Below, in pieces: positions 1-13,200 of a stretch of DNA of 64,000 nt (position 1 is its first letter; each line of letters opens with the position of its first letter). Below the pieces are notes generated by a model, which had not been told where the DNA came from, did not search any database, and was given only the letters and a program-made list of their open reading frames with translations. The DNA is taken from NCBI RefSeq assembly GCF_000189635.1, contig NW_002475959.1:303095-367094 (forward strand). The letters run 5' to 3'. Origin of the DNA: Tetrahymena thermophila SB210. Its lineage: Eukaryota > Ciliophora > Oligohymenophorea > Hymenostomatida > Tetrahymenidae. The position numbers and the translations under genes were made by a program.

Positions 1-3000
1 GTAGGAGTTATAGACAAATAGTATGTGAAATATTTAAAACAAGTATTCCCCGATTGGTATGAAAAGATAATGGGCAAGTAAAAAAAAAACTATTAAAGCT
101 ATCTTCTAGATTTAAGTTATTTCTAGGATTGTTATGTATTTTCCTAACAATAAACCTAAAATAGATATATCATGAACAATAAAAATCATTTAATAGATTA
201 TCACTACAGTGAAAAGCTTTTAGATCACTATAAATAAGTGGCATCTAACTTTTTTGAAGTAGAAGTGGCAAATAATTCACATGATAACAATAATAATTTA
301 CAAAGCATTTAAATTTTAAATTAAATTAATACATCTGATGAAGATGATTTTGAAAACGCAGAATAAATGAAAAACTAAGAGGAATTTGATAGCAACATTA
401 AATATTCTTAGAAAGAAATTGAAGGAATCAAATAATGGAAAAAAAGAATAGCTGAAAGAAACATAAGTATAGCGTGGGATATCTCAAATATTTCTGTTCA
501 TAAAAGCTAAAGCCAAATTGAAGTATGCTAAATATAAATTTATAATTATATAATTTATTAATTGATTTCTTTTACAAATTTAGAATAATGTATTGAAAAA
601 TGGATCTTTTGATAAACCCTATATTATTTGTCTGCCATATTAAAAAAGCTCAGATTAATCTTTTTAAAATAACAAAGACATGATTATTCTCCATTTTAAT
701 TACATATACAAATTAGCCTTCATTAAAGATAATGAGTATAACTACTTCTTACATCCTTACTCTTCAGCTTCTTATTATGTCTAAATTATCAACCTTATTT
801 TCACGATTTATAGTCTTATTTTCACACCTATTTATGTCTTTTTCGGGCTTTAAATTTCTATTTTACCTTTAGTCTTTGAGGTATTTTTATTTACTTTTTT
901 TATCATAATTAAAGTATTAAGCAACATTACCTATTAAATAATATAATAAACTAGCTAAATATCAATTCATACACATAAAAAAAATTAACTTTTATTGGTA
1001 TAACTTAAGAATTAATTCATACATTTTAGGATGAAACTTTAAAAGCTTTTAATTAATTTACAATTAATCATTAGCGTGTTTAGATCCAATATTTTAGCTG
1101 ATTCATAATTAATCGGTTAAACCAGTTATTCAAACAAAATTACATAGCATATTTTAATTATTTTAATGTTATATTTATTTTTAAAATATTTAATTTGATA
1201 TATTTTACTTATTAAAGATTATTCATACTATGTATTTGTTTGTTGAACTCTTTATAGATTTGAGAACGCCATACTTCAAACAAGGATTGTTGGTAGCAAA
1301 TAGTAGAAAAATTTTTACTTATTTATGGGAAAAAAAGAACTTAAAACTAAGACTAACTTGTTTATTTCCTCTTAATATTATTCTTTGGTAAATAAGCTAA
1401 GATTATCAAGAGAGATCTTTTACCTTAAAACTTGTTTTCGTTTTACTCAGAGGCATACGATTATTATAAATATTTAATTTAGATGCTATTCTTGTTAGAA
1501 TTTAAACGCATAATAAATCTAAACAAAAAGCACTAGGCATGCTTGTAGGTTTTTTGCATGTGTTAATTATGTGGCACTATTTTTCTTCACTATGGGTTTG
1601 GTATGCTTACAACATCTCAGTTCCTAATTTTGTAAATATTATCCATATTACACTTTTTTCAAATATTATGTCAAATAAATAAATTTATTAAAATTTTTTC
1701 TATGTGTATATAATTAGCCTGATTTAAATTGGGTCTTGGCAAATAATTTACAAGATGCTGATTTAATTAAAAAAATACTCAATGGGCTTTTTTTTGTTAT
1801 GAGTATTGCCACAACTTGTGGATATCCAACGATGAAATCTAATAATGACATAGAGAAAATATTCTTCATATTTGCTATTTATTTTGGAGATGCAATTATT
1901 GCCTATGATTTTGGTTTGATTGCTACCCAGTCATTACTTTTACCATAGAAATACTAAGAGATAGACAAAAAAATTAAGTAATTTAACATACTGTAGATAC
2001 TTAACAATTAAGGCAGATATTTCATAAAAAACTTTTTTTGTGTTGTCATAATTAAAGTTAAATTTTAAGTTTTTAATTTTAAAATCAATCAACCTTAATT
2101 ATTGAGAAGCTACAATATTTTTACTTTATAGGATAGTATTCAATTTTAATTAATTTAAAATAAATCTTAGGTAATTTAAAATATTGCTAAATATTGGTAT
2201 TGATCACAGTAAAAATAGCAGCATAATAAAACTTAACAAAAAAATTGAACTTTCATATCTATACAAACTATACTCAAATTTATATGTCGAATAATAGCTG
2301 AAATCGATATAGTATTTGATACCTTAAACACTGGTGAATATAATTTAATTCATAATATTTATTTTAAATTGAATCTATTTTTTAATAAATAGTACGACCA
2401 ATTATTTTAAAGTCATTAATCTAATTATCTACAAAAGATACCAATATTACTGGAGCTTTCTAAATCCATTCACTTTAGAAATATTTAAAAGCATATTGAA
2501 CTTAAAGTTTTTTTACCATATGATTTTGTAACTAAGAAGGATTCTTAAAACAGTTATTTGTGTTTTGTAAGCAAAGGTAATGTGAATATTCTTTCTCCCA
2601 AAGAAAATGCAGTTATCTAAGTATTAAATGAAGGTGACTTTTTTAGCTAAGTTACTTTAACTAAATATGGTAAAAGCTCTTCTTGTCCCATTTACACATC
2701 AAACATTGCAGAGATAGTTTAAATTAAGCATAAAAACGTTAGGTTGATGTTTCAAATTTTCCCAGAGTTTAAAAACACAATTTATAAATATGGTAAAAAA
2801 TTTTTTTAATTTAAATATTTTATTTAAATTTATTTCATTAATCAAAAGCAAGGAAATAAATTTGTGTGCCTGTTACATAAAATTAAATAAAGTTGAATCT
2901 GCTTAGTAATTATAAGGAATAAGCTTTATTGTAAGTAAATAAATATTATTCAGGTCATCTGAATAAAGGAAAAAGAGATTTAAATATGAACTCGAATATT

Positions 3001-3039
3001 TTTCTACCCAAGTTTATGACTCAGAGTGATAAATATTGA
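1..3039 (+). CDS. Four-repeat cyclic-nucleotide-binding ion channel, gene A (3' part only)
   Basis: The gene is cut by the left window edge. The visible 761 residues correspond to the end of repeat III's CNBD, the III-IV linker, repeat IV and a short tail. Exons read with TAA/TAG=Gln: 1-522, 584-880, 1218-1631, 1718-1977, 2132-2333, 2393-2792, 2849-3039. All junctions are GT..AG and the phases add up. Repeat IV has hydrophobic segments at about 670-880 and 1500-1631 and a pore helix plus loop containing TTCGYP at 1811-1828, which resembles a CNG-channel pore more than the potassium TVGYGD. A degenerate CNBD follows (2393-2792; FVSKGNVNILSPKE, then EGDFFSQVTL where FGE is expected). The first base matches base 11691 of gene B, and identity is high through exons and introns. 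Relative to B, a one-base shift near the 3' end brings TGA at 3037-3039, and most of B's tail is missing, so A is C-terminally shortened. The channel family is confident; the ligand and ion are unknown. Confidence 0.85.
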
Positions 3040-4246
3040 AAATGTATGAGTAGCTTAAATAATTAATAACTTTATTCAATAATTAAATTAAATAATAAAA
3101 ATTTTAATGTAAATTTAATCATTCATTTTTAAATAACTAATAAATTTTTAATATTTTTTAAAAATGATTTTACTAAAATAACTTTAAAAAACTACTTTTA
3201 GAAAAATAGACTTTCTAAAATCATATATTTGTTTTATTTATTGTTAATTATTTAGTCATCTAAGTAAAAATATAAAAATAAAATATAAAAATATAAAAAA
3301 TTTTGTATTAAATTGAGTTATAAAGATTAAAAAGAATATTTATTAGTATATTTTACTTGGTTATTTAGATTTTTTTCTAACAAAATTATTTTCTAGCTAG
3401 GTTTAATCTACAAAAAAATACTTAATAGATTGCTAATAATGTATTTTTATAATTATTATTGATAAAATGCATTTTAAAAAAATTTCGTAATTCTTCAATC
3501 ATATTTATTAAACAAAATATTGATATATCTAATAAGTTAATTATTTAATTTTTGAAAGACTTTGTTTCGGAAATATATTAATTTACTTATCAAGAAGTAA
3601 ATATTGCTATCCTTAAGAGTAATTGTTTTGAAGTAGAATTAGTAAAAATTATACCGTGTTTTGATAATTATAATCACTTCTTTCTTATTCAATTCAAATT
3701 TCTTCTCCTTGAAATATAGAAACCTTATCATTTAAGGTTGTATTAATTTTAAGACTCCAAAATTTTAGTGAATAAGGTAGTTAGTTTTTTACTCATTCAT
3801 AAATTAAAAAAGTATGATTTGAGTAGAGCTCATGCTAAAAGAAATGAAGAGTAAACAAAAAAAAAATTCTATACTATTAAAAAAAACCTAAATTAAATAT
3901 TTTTATTGTGAGTTGGAACTATTTACATATAAAAACTTATTATTTAGTTTGATTGTTAGTGCGTGTAATCACTTTATATTTTTTGGATTAATTACGATGA
4001 CAATAAATGAAATATATTAGAATCAAAGACAAAGCTTGTAAGAATAAAAAAATTTGATCAATAACTTTTATTATTAAATATTCATAATCTAATAAATAAT
4101 AAGCAAAAAGTAATTTATTGTATTTTATTAAAAACACTGCAACACTCCTAACACTGTAAAAGGATTTGTTATATATAAAGCAATATTTTTGCCAAAGCTC
4201 ACATTAAATTATCTGATAATAACTCCATACTGAATAGAGCTAGAGG
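3040..4246. other. Intergenic spacer between channel genes A and B
   Basis: About 1.2 kb of AT-rich sequence. Near 3100-3170 there is a stretch (ATTCATTTTTAAATAACTAA and neighbours) that also occurs in the last intron and 3' end of gene B (15515-15565). This is the remnant of a longer A tail after an internal deletion. No other coding signal was recognised. An in-frame TGA about 33 bases before 4247 bounds gene B on this side. Confidence 0.6.
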
Positions 4247-7200
4247 ATGACTGCCAAATAAACAGTTTTATTAAATAGATTTTATGATTTAAAATAAAAA
4301 AATGAGAATCACTCTTATCTGAAATCAACAAACTTTCTATGGAATGTTTCTATATTCATTATTGATTTATATGTTGTTTCTATTTACCAGATATGGCTTG
4401 CTTTAGATTTAAATCCGTGTAACATGTACATAATATTAGGCATATCACTGGAGTTCATTTATTTAGTAAATCTCATTTTAGTTATTGCTATAAAAAATAA
4501 ATAAAGCAATATGCGCTATTACTTCTTTACTCATTTGAAATTCAACAGTATTTATTCAAGTAAAAATAATTTTAAAATTATTATAACATAGAATTTATTT
4601 TTAACTCTTAAACAATTTATAAATTAATCTAATTTCAAAATATTTTAATTTTTTATTGCATTTTAGATTAAAGAAATAACATAGATCCAATATTTTTGTT
4701 AAATAAATAAAAAAGGTACAGTATCATTGATGAATCTTATATCTTTAATTCCTACTCATCTGATAATAGTTGTTTATTTAAAAAAATAAGGAAATACTGA
4801 TATTTATTAGGATGTGAATTTTCCTAAAGCTCTCAACTTAGCTTTATTAACAAAGCTCATAAGGTTTTTAAATATAAAAGAATTCCTCGATAAATTTGAG
4901 CACTTAGTCAAATTTCTAGATTTTAACAAGCTCACTTTTTTTAGAATATTTGTTTCTTTATTTTAGCTTTTATAAATTACTCATTTATTTGCTTGTTGTT
5001 TTGTCTTCTATAACATATACATATAGTCTGGCTACTTTTCTGTGACTCCATATGATATTTCAGGTAATTATATGAAGTATGTAGTGGGATTATAATGGGC
5101 AGTTGAATCTATGATAGGTTCTAGCTTTGGTGATGTTTATCCTCCTACAGATGGTGAAATATTCTTGACATTTATTTCTATGGTTGCTGGAGGTGTATTT
5201 TATTGTAAAATCTTTTCTGATTTTAGTAGTCTTCTTTAAATTAGTGAACAATTTACTCTTGAACTAAGGTAAAATAATTTTTTATACTGTAGATTAACAT
5301 ATTTTGGAGTAGTTTTATTCTGTTTTTAAAGAATTAAATATAAAAAAGTCAAAGTAATTTTAAAATAGTAACATCAAATTCTGATCAAATAAGCTCTAGT
5401 TTTTGAGTAATTGTTAAATGGAAATAAAGATACAATGAATATAATCTAGCATATTATCAAATTTTTTCTATTAAATGCTAAACTTATTTATTTTTATATT
5501 ATCAGGTAGAAATAAAAACAGGCTTACTTGCTCGCAAACAATAAATAAGTCTCTTAAAAAACATTTGACAAAATATAATATTTCTATAACAACTTTGAAG
5601 AAGGATAAAAAATATGTAAACATTCATAAATTAATTAACTGAAAGCTTTAATTTCAAATTAATCTAATTTAAATTATTTAATTTTACAGTAATGTATTAC
5701 AGCATAATATAAGAACTTCCTTCTCAATTAAAGCATGAGGTGGTATTAAAATTCTAATAGAACTTAGTGCAAAATGTGTAAATCTTTAATTTGGGATAAG
5801 CCGAGTTTGTTGCTAAAATGCTCAAAAAAATGTATCCTCAAGTAGCTGTAAAAGATGATTTTGTATTAAAAATGGGAGAATCAGCCTAAGACTTTTACAT
5901 TTTAGCGAAAGGCCGGGTAGAGATAGTGAATTAAGATAAAAAGTAGGTGATTAGAGTTTTAGAGCCAGGAGCTTACTTTGGAGAAGTTGCTATCCTGATA
6001 AATTAATATAGAACATGTTATGTCAAAGCCCAGACTGATTGCATATTTATGTGCATAAAAAAAGATGACTTTTTAAAAATTTTAAATAAATTTCCAGAAA
6101 TAAAGGACTTCCTTCTAAGAGTTGGTTAACAAAGAATGGGTGGAACTAAAAATAATGAAGACATTTTCCATAATATTGATAAATGCTAAATAAATAAATT
6201 ATCTCTATAACCATTAGAAATTAAAAGTAAAATCTTTTTGGCTTTTAATATACTGAATATATTCTCTTATATTGTTACTATAAAACTATAAATCTTATTT
6301 AAATTTTCTTAAAATTTTAAAATAAAAATAATATGAGTTTCTAATTTTTTAAATTAAATTAAAATATGTTAATATTATTTATAATATCTATAAGATACAT
6401 AAAATTCGAACCATTCACTTATAAAAAGAGGACACATATAGGATACCATATAAAATAATTATTTTGCTAAAGTAGATTAATTGAACTCAAAAAGTCCTTA
6501 AAATGACACACAAAAGTGTTAATCACAATTTCTCAGCAATGAAGAAGCTAATTTTATAGGAGAAAGTATAAATATCTCTTTCGAAAATGAAAATTTAAAG
6601 AGAAAAATACAAAGAGTTCGAGAATAAAAAGACTTAAAAGTCTTAGTCCTGAACTAGAAGGTAATATAAATTTGTACATTTAATCAAAATATTATTTTTA
6701 TTATTTTATTTAAGGTGATGATTTACTGGGCTATGATTTTGCTTATAGTTTTAACTTACAATCTTTTTTACTCTCTTTACAGTATTTTATTTAGTGAAGA
6801 CTTCGCTGGTGATGTTTCTATAGTTCTAGAAGCACTAAGTTTTTTAATTAATTTTATTGACTCTCTCATATTTTCAAGACTCTCAACTTTTTCAAGAAAA
6901 GATAATGAATTTATTTTGAGCAGTAATAAAATATTATTCAATTACTTAAATAAGGAGTTTTTCTTTGACATGTTAGCTACTGTACCTTTCTCTAACATTT
7001 ATCAATTAGTTTGCAGTGAGCAAGAGTTTTAAAATAGCTTAATTTTTATCAGACTGTTTAGGCTATTAAGATTAATCAAATTTAGGAGATTTTAGTAATA
7101 TATTTATATATTGCAAGATCAGTACAAAATTAATTTTAAGTATGCAGCTTTAATTAAACTTGCATATGTATACTTTTTCCTCAATCACCTAAATGCTGGT

Positions 7201-10200
7201 ATCATGTACATACTTTGTAAATATGAATATGATAATAATTTAAGCTACTCTTTAGGAGTTTAAATGGATGGTTAATCAATTGAATAAGAAAGGCCCTTTA
7301 TGATTAAAAACTTTTATGTAAATTTTCTGTATTGGTCTTTCTGCGTTAGCACTCAAGGTATAATTTATAATTTAACAGTTTAAATTAATTTAAAAATTCA
7401 TATTTATATTTAGAGTAAAAAAATAATTTCGAAGCTAGTTATTAAAAATATTGATTTATTTTATTATTTTCATAGTTATTCATATTAAAATCTTTTTTAT
7501 TGTCTTAAAATAAAAATCCATATTATTGCATTAATATTTGATATAATTTTAGGAGCATATGGAGATATATGGGCTATGAGTTCATTAGAAAAGACATACT
7601 AAAATGTGACAAACATATTTTTTAAGATATTTTTCTGTTTCTTGTTTGCAAATTTAGCTTCAGTTACAACTGTATCAAAAAATAAGCTTGAACAATACTT
7701 GGAGGAGGTAGACTCTTTTAAATATTGGTCTAAGTTGATAGGGCTTTCTTCTGAAATTCAAAATAGAATTATAAAAGTTTACAATTATAGGTGGTATCAT
7801 CAAAAAGGTATCGAAGATAAAGAATTAGAAGAAACCTTGCTACCAGATAACATTAAAGATAAAATTTTACACCAGAGAATGAAATTGTAATTTAAAATAA
7901 AATGCTTCTTCTATATTTTTAATATTATTTATTTTAATAAAGCATCGTTAAATTAATAAATCCGCTTCAAAATTCATAATTAGATAGTATTTTAATGCTT
8001 TTTCTTAAAAGATTTGAGAAAATTATCATCACGTAAGGAGAATTTGTTTTCTAAAAAGGAGATTTGGCTCAAGAAATTTACTTTATCGAAGAAGGAGTAG
8101 TGTAAATAGTTAATAATAACAATAATAATGAAGAAGTCTTAGCTGAAATAAGCTAATATGGTTATTTTGGTGGATTAGAATTCATAAATATAGTTCCTTC
8201 TCTCAGAAAAATTTCTATAAAGGCTAAAACTAATACATCACTTTTTATGCTTGAACTAGATTAGTATTATCAATTACTTGAAGAATATCCATTTGCTAAG
8301 ATGTTTATACAAAACATCTATCCACAAGAACAGTCAGAAGTATTTATTTCTCTTATCTTTCTAAGCTTTAAATATAAAATTTAATTTTTATTTAATTAAA
8401 ATAATTAATAGAACAACAAATAAAAGATTTTTGAAGATAGAATCTAACATATTAAATAAAATAAAAATAAAAATTTAATAGATTTAGTTGATTTTGAAAA
8501 TTACTAGGTAGATAATGAAGCTAATTTAAATAATTAAGAGTTTTAGTAGATTCATTAAAAACTGAATATTGATGAGAATTACAAAATGAGAATATAATTA
8601 ATTAACCAAGAAAAATAAATCACATTTAACCAATAAATTCTATACAATAATAATAATCATAGTAACTAAATTTTGTTATACAATGATCTGATTGGCTCTG
8701 TTTGTTAAACTAAGGTGTGCTCAGAGTAAAACTATTTTTATAATTAACCAAATACTCATAATCTTTAAGATTTATAAATTACACATAAATTGTAACAACA
8801 TCCTTAATAAATTGAGTTGATGCGGTTTGATAAATAAGAACCAAACTAAATAAAAGAAGCGATATTTAGCATTTAATAAGATTAATAAATAAATTTAAAT
8901 GCTCAATTGAATTAGAAACAAGATAGTAAAGTAACTCTTTAATAAAAAGATGAAGTTTTAAACAATATCAATAAAAATTTATTAAAGTAATAAGAACCAA
9001 AGTAAATAGCAATTAAAAATTTTTAAAAACCAGAATAAATTGATGTTTAGTAGCTTAATTAATCACAAAGGAGATTAAGTTTAATTTATTTTGATGATAG
9101 TAGTGATTTTTCAAATTATCAAAAACTAGAAAACGTAAAAAATAATCAATTAAAGTTGAACACTCATAGTAATCTTAGCTAAGCTTAAATTAGAACAGAA
9201 AGTAATAGCAGTCTTAGTCAAGATAGTTAGAAGAACTTTCCAAAAAATTATAGACAAAAAGAATAGAAAAAGCGCTTAAGCTAACTCAAACAGCATAAAA
9301 ATAATTATTTAAAGAAGAAGAAATAAACTTTTTCATTAGAAGACTTACAACAAATTCATTCAAAAGAAAATAATCTTGGCTTATATAATTCTTCTTTTGG
9401 AGATTATTCATAGAATTTAAGCTTACTAATTTCTAAAAATAGTCTAACAAATTTGAATTTAGATTAATTCGGAATAATTCATAACATTAAGAAATTTGAC
9501 TCTGACGAGTTTAATTAAAATTAAAATGATCATTCATTTTTAGACTTAGAGATGGAATATAACTAAGAATTTGAGAAAATACAAAGCTATTTTGATAAAA
9601 ATTTAGAATTTTAGGTTCTCGTCAATCAAATTTGTGACTAAACTAAATAATATAATAATTAGTTAACTGATCAGGAATTCAACGAATTTGAAGAAATTAT
9701 AGAAATAATTGGTATAACTTAAAATGAAATTTAAGAAGAGAGTTAACTAAATAATAAAATTAACTTGAGTGGAATGTATGAATAAGATATTCGTAATTTA
9801 CAGTAGAATCAAGATCAATCATAAATAATTTCTAATATAAATTCAAACTACTTAGATTACAGTACATTTAATGATAGCTATTACTAAATTAATGAACTTG
9901 ATAAAAGCATATCTTATTCTTAATTGAGTTTTGATCTAGAAGAACCTATTAAGGATGATGACTGTAAAGAAGAATTGTCAAAGCAAATAAAATAAAGCTA
10001 ACTTTTAAATTAAAAAAATTAAAAAATCAGTAAATTAAGAGAAAGATTTATACAATTTTTACTAAATGTATACATCACTTTTTCAAAAACAGAAAGTTTG
10101 ATATCTTTAACTCAGCTTTATTTTACAATAATAATTCCTCTTTATCTTGCATTTAAAGAAATATCTTTCTAAAATTCAATTCTTATTACAGTTGAAATTC

Positions 10201-13200
10201 TGATTATAGTTAATGAATTTAGGTATCTTATAAAGCTTATTAAGTTATATAAAGAAATAATAGCTAACATCTCTGAAATTAAATATGGCAGCTGTAAGAA
10301 ATTTAATTTATTAGCTTTATTTTTTTTTTTTAAATTTTGAAATTTATTTTGAAATTAATTTTAGAATTTTGATAATATTAAAAAAATTATTTAACTCAAT
10401 GTTTTTAAATAAAAAGCTTAACTTTAACTAGTTGCTGCTAATAGCTTCTCATAAAAAATATACTCTTTGAAAATTTTCTAAAAAAGAAAAGAGAAAGTTT
10501 TTATAATGATGCTCTTAGAAATATTGATGATTATTCCTTTTTGTCTGATCTTCGATTTGCTTTAAATAGAAGGAATAAGAACGAGATTTGAGCTCATATT
10601 TCTTTAGTTAATTAGAGTTATTCCATTTTGCAGAATATTCAATGTTCTTTCAACATTAAAAAAAAAAAATATTTATTTGTGTAGAGTTATTGAAACTCTT
10701 TTAGTATATGTTCTATTCTGTCATTTACTTGGATGTCTATTTATAGTTTTAGGAAAAATAGAATAAGATTTTAATGCTTCATGGCTGATAAAAGTTCCTG
10801 CTCCATAAGCTTAATTTCCAAATAATATAGTAATAATTTTCATTCATAAAAAATATAAATAAATAATTTCATTTTAATTATAAAAGAGAATTCAATTATC
10901 AATAAGCAATAGAAGTTTATACTTGCATGCTATATATTGGGCATATGTAACTACATCCCATGTGGGGGTTGGAGATGTAACTGGAGTTAATTTAAGAGAA
11001 AAGATTTTTAGTATTTTTGTTATGTACATATCAACCTTCACACATATCATAATATTTGGAAATCTGGCCTCTATGGCAAAAGAAGCTGCTTTCATGCTAA
11101 AGATTAAACTTGATTAAAAATATGAAAAAATATTTTAAACTGTTAGTCTTTTGAATGTTACTTCTTTTAAAATATAAGTTGAAGTAATTTTCATAAATAT
11201 TTGACAAAATTTATTTTATTTCTTATAAATATTTAAAATATTTAGAGTTATATAAATTTTATTTGGAATGACTCGTATGGCTTAGATGAAAACCAAATTT
11301 TGGAGAAGTTGCCTTTTTATTTGAAAGTTGAAATCCTCAAAAAACGATATAAAAAATGTATTAATGAAACATTTGTTTTCAAATCTAACTCTTGGTAAGT
11401 AGATATGAACATTGTTCACTCAATTCTGAGATTTATGAAAGTCAAAATTTTCTTAACAAATGACGTAATAGCAGAAGCAGGCAAGTCTTACCAAGATTTG
11501 TACATCTTTTTACAAGGAAAATATGTTACCTTTCAATTAAATGGCAAAAAAGCGTATGAGGCATAAGTAGGAGGTTTTTTCGGAGGATCTTAAACTGATT
11601 TACCTCTGACATTATATTATCAAGCCAAGTAAATAACTAAATCTAAACATTCTCATAACGAAATTTTATTTAAATAGAAATATCTGCAAGGTAGGAGTTA
11701 TAGACAAATAGTATGTGAAATATTTAAAGTAAGTATTCCCCGATTGGTATGAAAAGATAATCGGCAAGTAAAAAAAAATGTATCAAAGCTATCTTCTAGA
11801 TTTAAGTTATTTCTAGGATGACTTTGTATTTTCCTAACAATAAACCTAATATAGATTTATTGTAAACAAGAATAATCATTTAATAGATTATCACTACAGT
11901 GAAAAGCTTTTAGATCACTATAAATAAGTGGCATCTAACTTTTTTGAAGTAGAAGTGGCAAATAATTCACAAGATAACAACAATAATTTAAAAAGCATTT
12001 AAATTTTAAATTAAATTAATACAACTGATGAAGATGATTTTGAAAACGAAAACACAGAATAAATGAAAAACTAAGAGGAATTTGCTAGCAACATTAAATA
12101 TTCTTAGAAAGAAATTGAAGGAATCAAATAATGGAAAAAAAGAATAGCTGAAAGAAACAAAAGTATGGTCTGGGATTTCTAAAATGTTTCTGTTCATAAA
12201 AACTAAAGCTAAATTGAGGTATGTCAAAATATATTTATAAACTTATAATTAAAAGCAATATTTATTCATTTTTTACAAATATAGAATAATATATTGAAAA
12301 GTGAATATTTTCATAAGCCATTTGCTATTTGCCTACCATATTAAACAATTGCAGATTAATCTTTATAAAACAATAAAGATATGATTATTCTCCACTTTAA
12401 TTACATATACAAATTAGCCTTCATTAAAGATAATTAGTATAATTATTTCTTACATCCTTACTCTTCAGCTTCTTATTATGTCTAACTTATCAACCTAATC
12501 TTTACCATTTATAGTCTTATTTTCACACCTATTTATGTCTTTTTCGGGCTTTAAATTTCGATTCTACCTTTAGTCTTTGAGGTATTTATTATTATTTTTA
12601 TCATAAATAAAGTATTAAGCAACATTACCAAATAAATTTTATAAATATTCAAATCAATAAATATTATTATAATCATTCATATAAAAAGAACTAATAAACT
12701 TTTACTGGTATAATTTATGAATTAATTCATTAATATTAAAAATGAAATAATAAAAGCTTTTAATTAATTTGCAATTAGCCATTAGTGTGTTTTAATTAAA
12801 TATTTATTTTGGCTGATAGATACTTAATCAATTTTCAAACAAAGTTATATAATATATTTTAATGTTATATTTAAAAATAAATATTTAATTTGAAATAATT
12901 TACTAATTAAAAAGATTATTCATACTATGTATTTGTTTGTTGAACTCTTTATAGATTTGAGAACACCATATTTTAAACAAGGATTGCTTGTAACAAATAG
13001 TAGAAAAATATTTGCTTATTTATGGGAAAAAAAGAACTTAAAACTAAGACTAATTTGTTTATTACCTCTTAATATTATCCTTTGGTAAATAAGCTAAGAT
13101 TATCAAGAGAGATCTTTTACCTTAAAACTTGTTTTCGTTTTACTCAGAGGCATACGATTATTACAAATATTTAATTTAGATGCTATCCTTGTTAGAATTT

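Noticed and set aside
1736-1948. Small stand-alone membrane protein
   Set aside because: It is one exon of channel gene A (repeat IV pore), with matching exons in B and C; the apparent stop is a TAG read as Gln.
10892-11095. Minus-strand open frame of 67 codons
   Set aside because: It lies antisense to the repeat III pore exon, which has clear family motifs on the + strand; it is a shadow frame.
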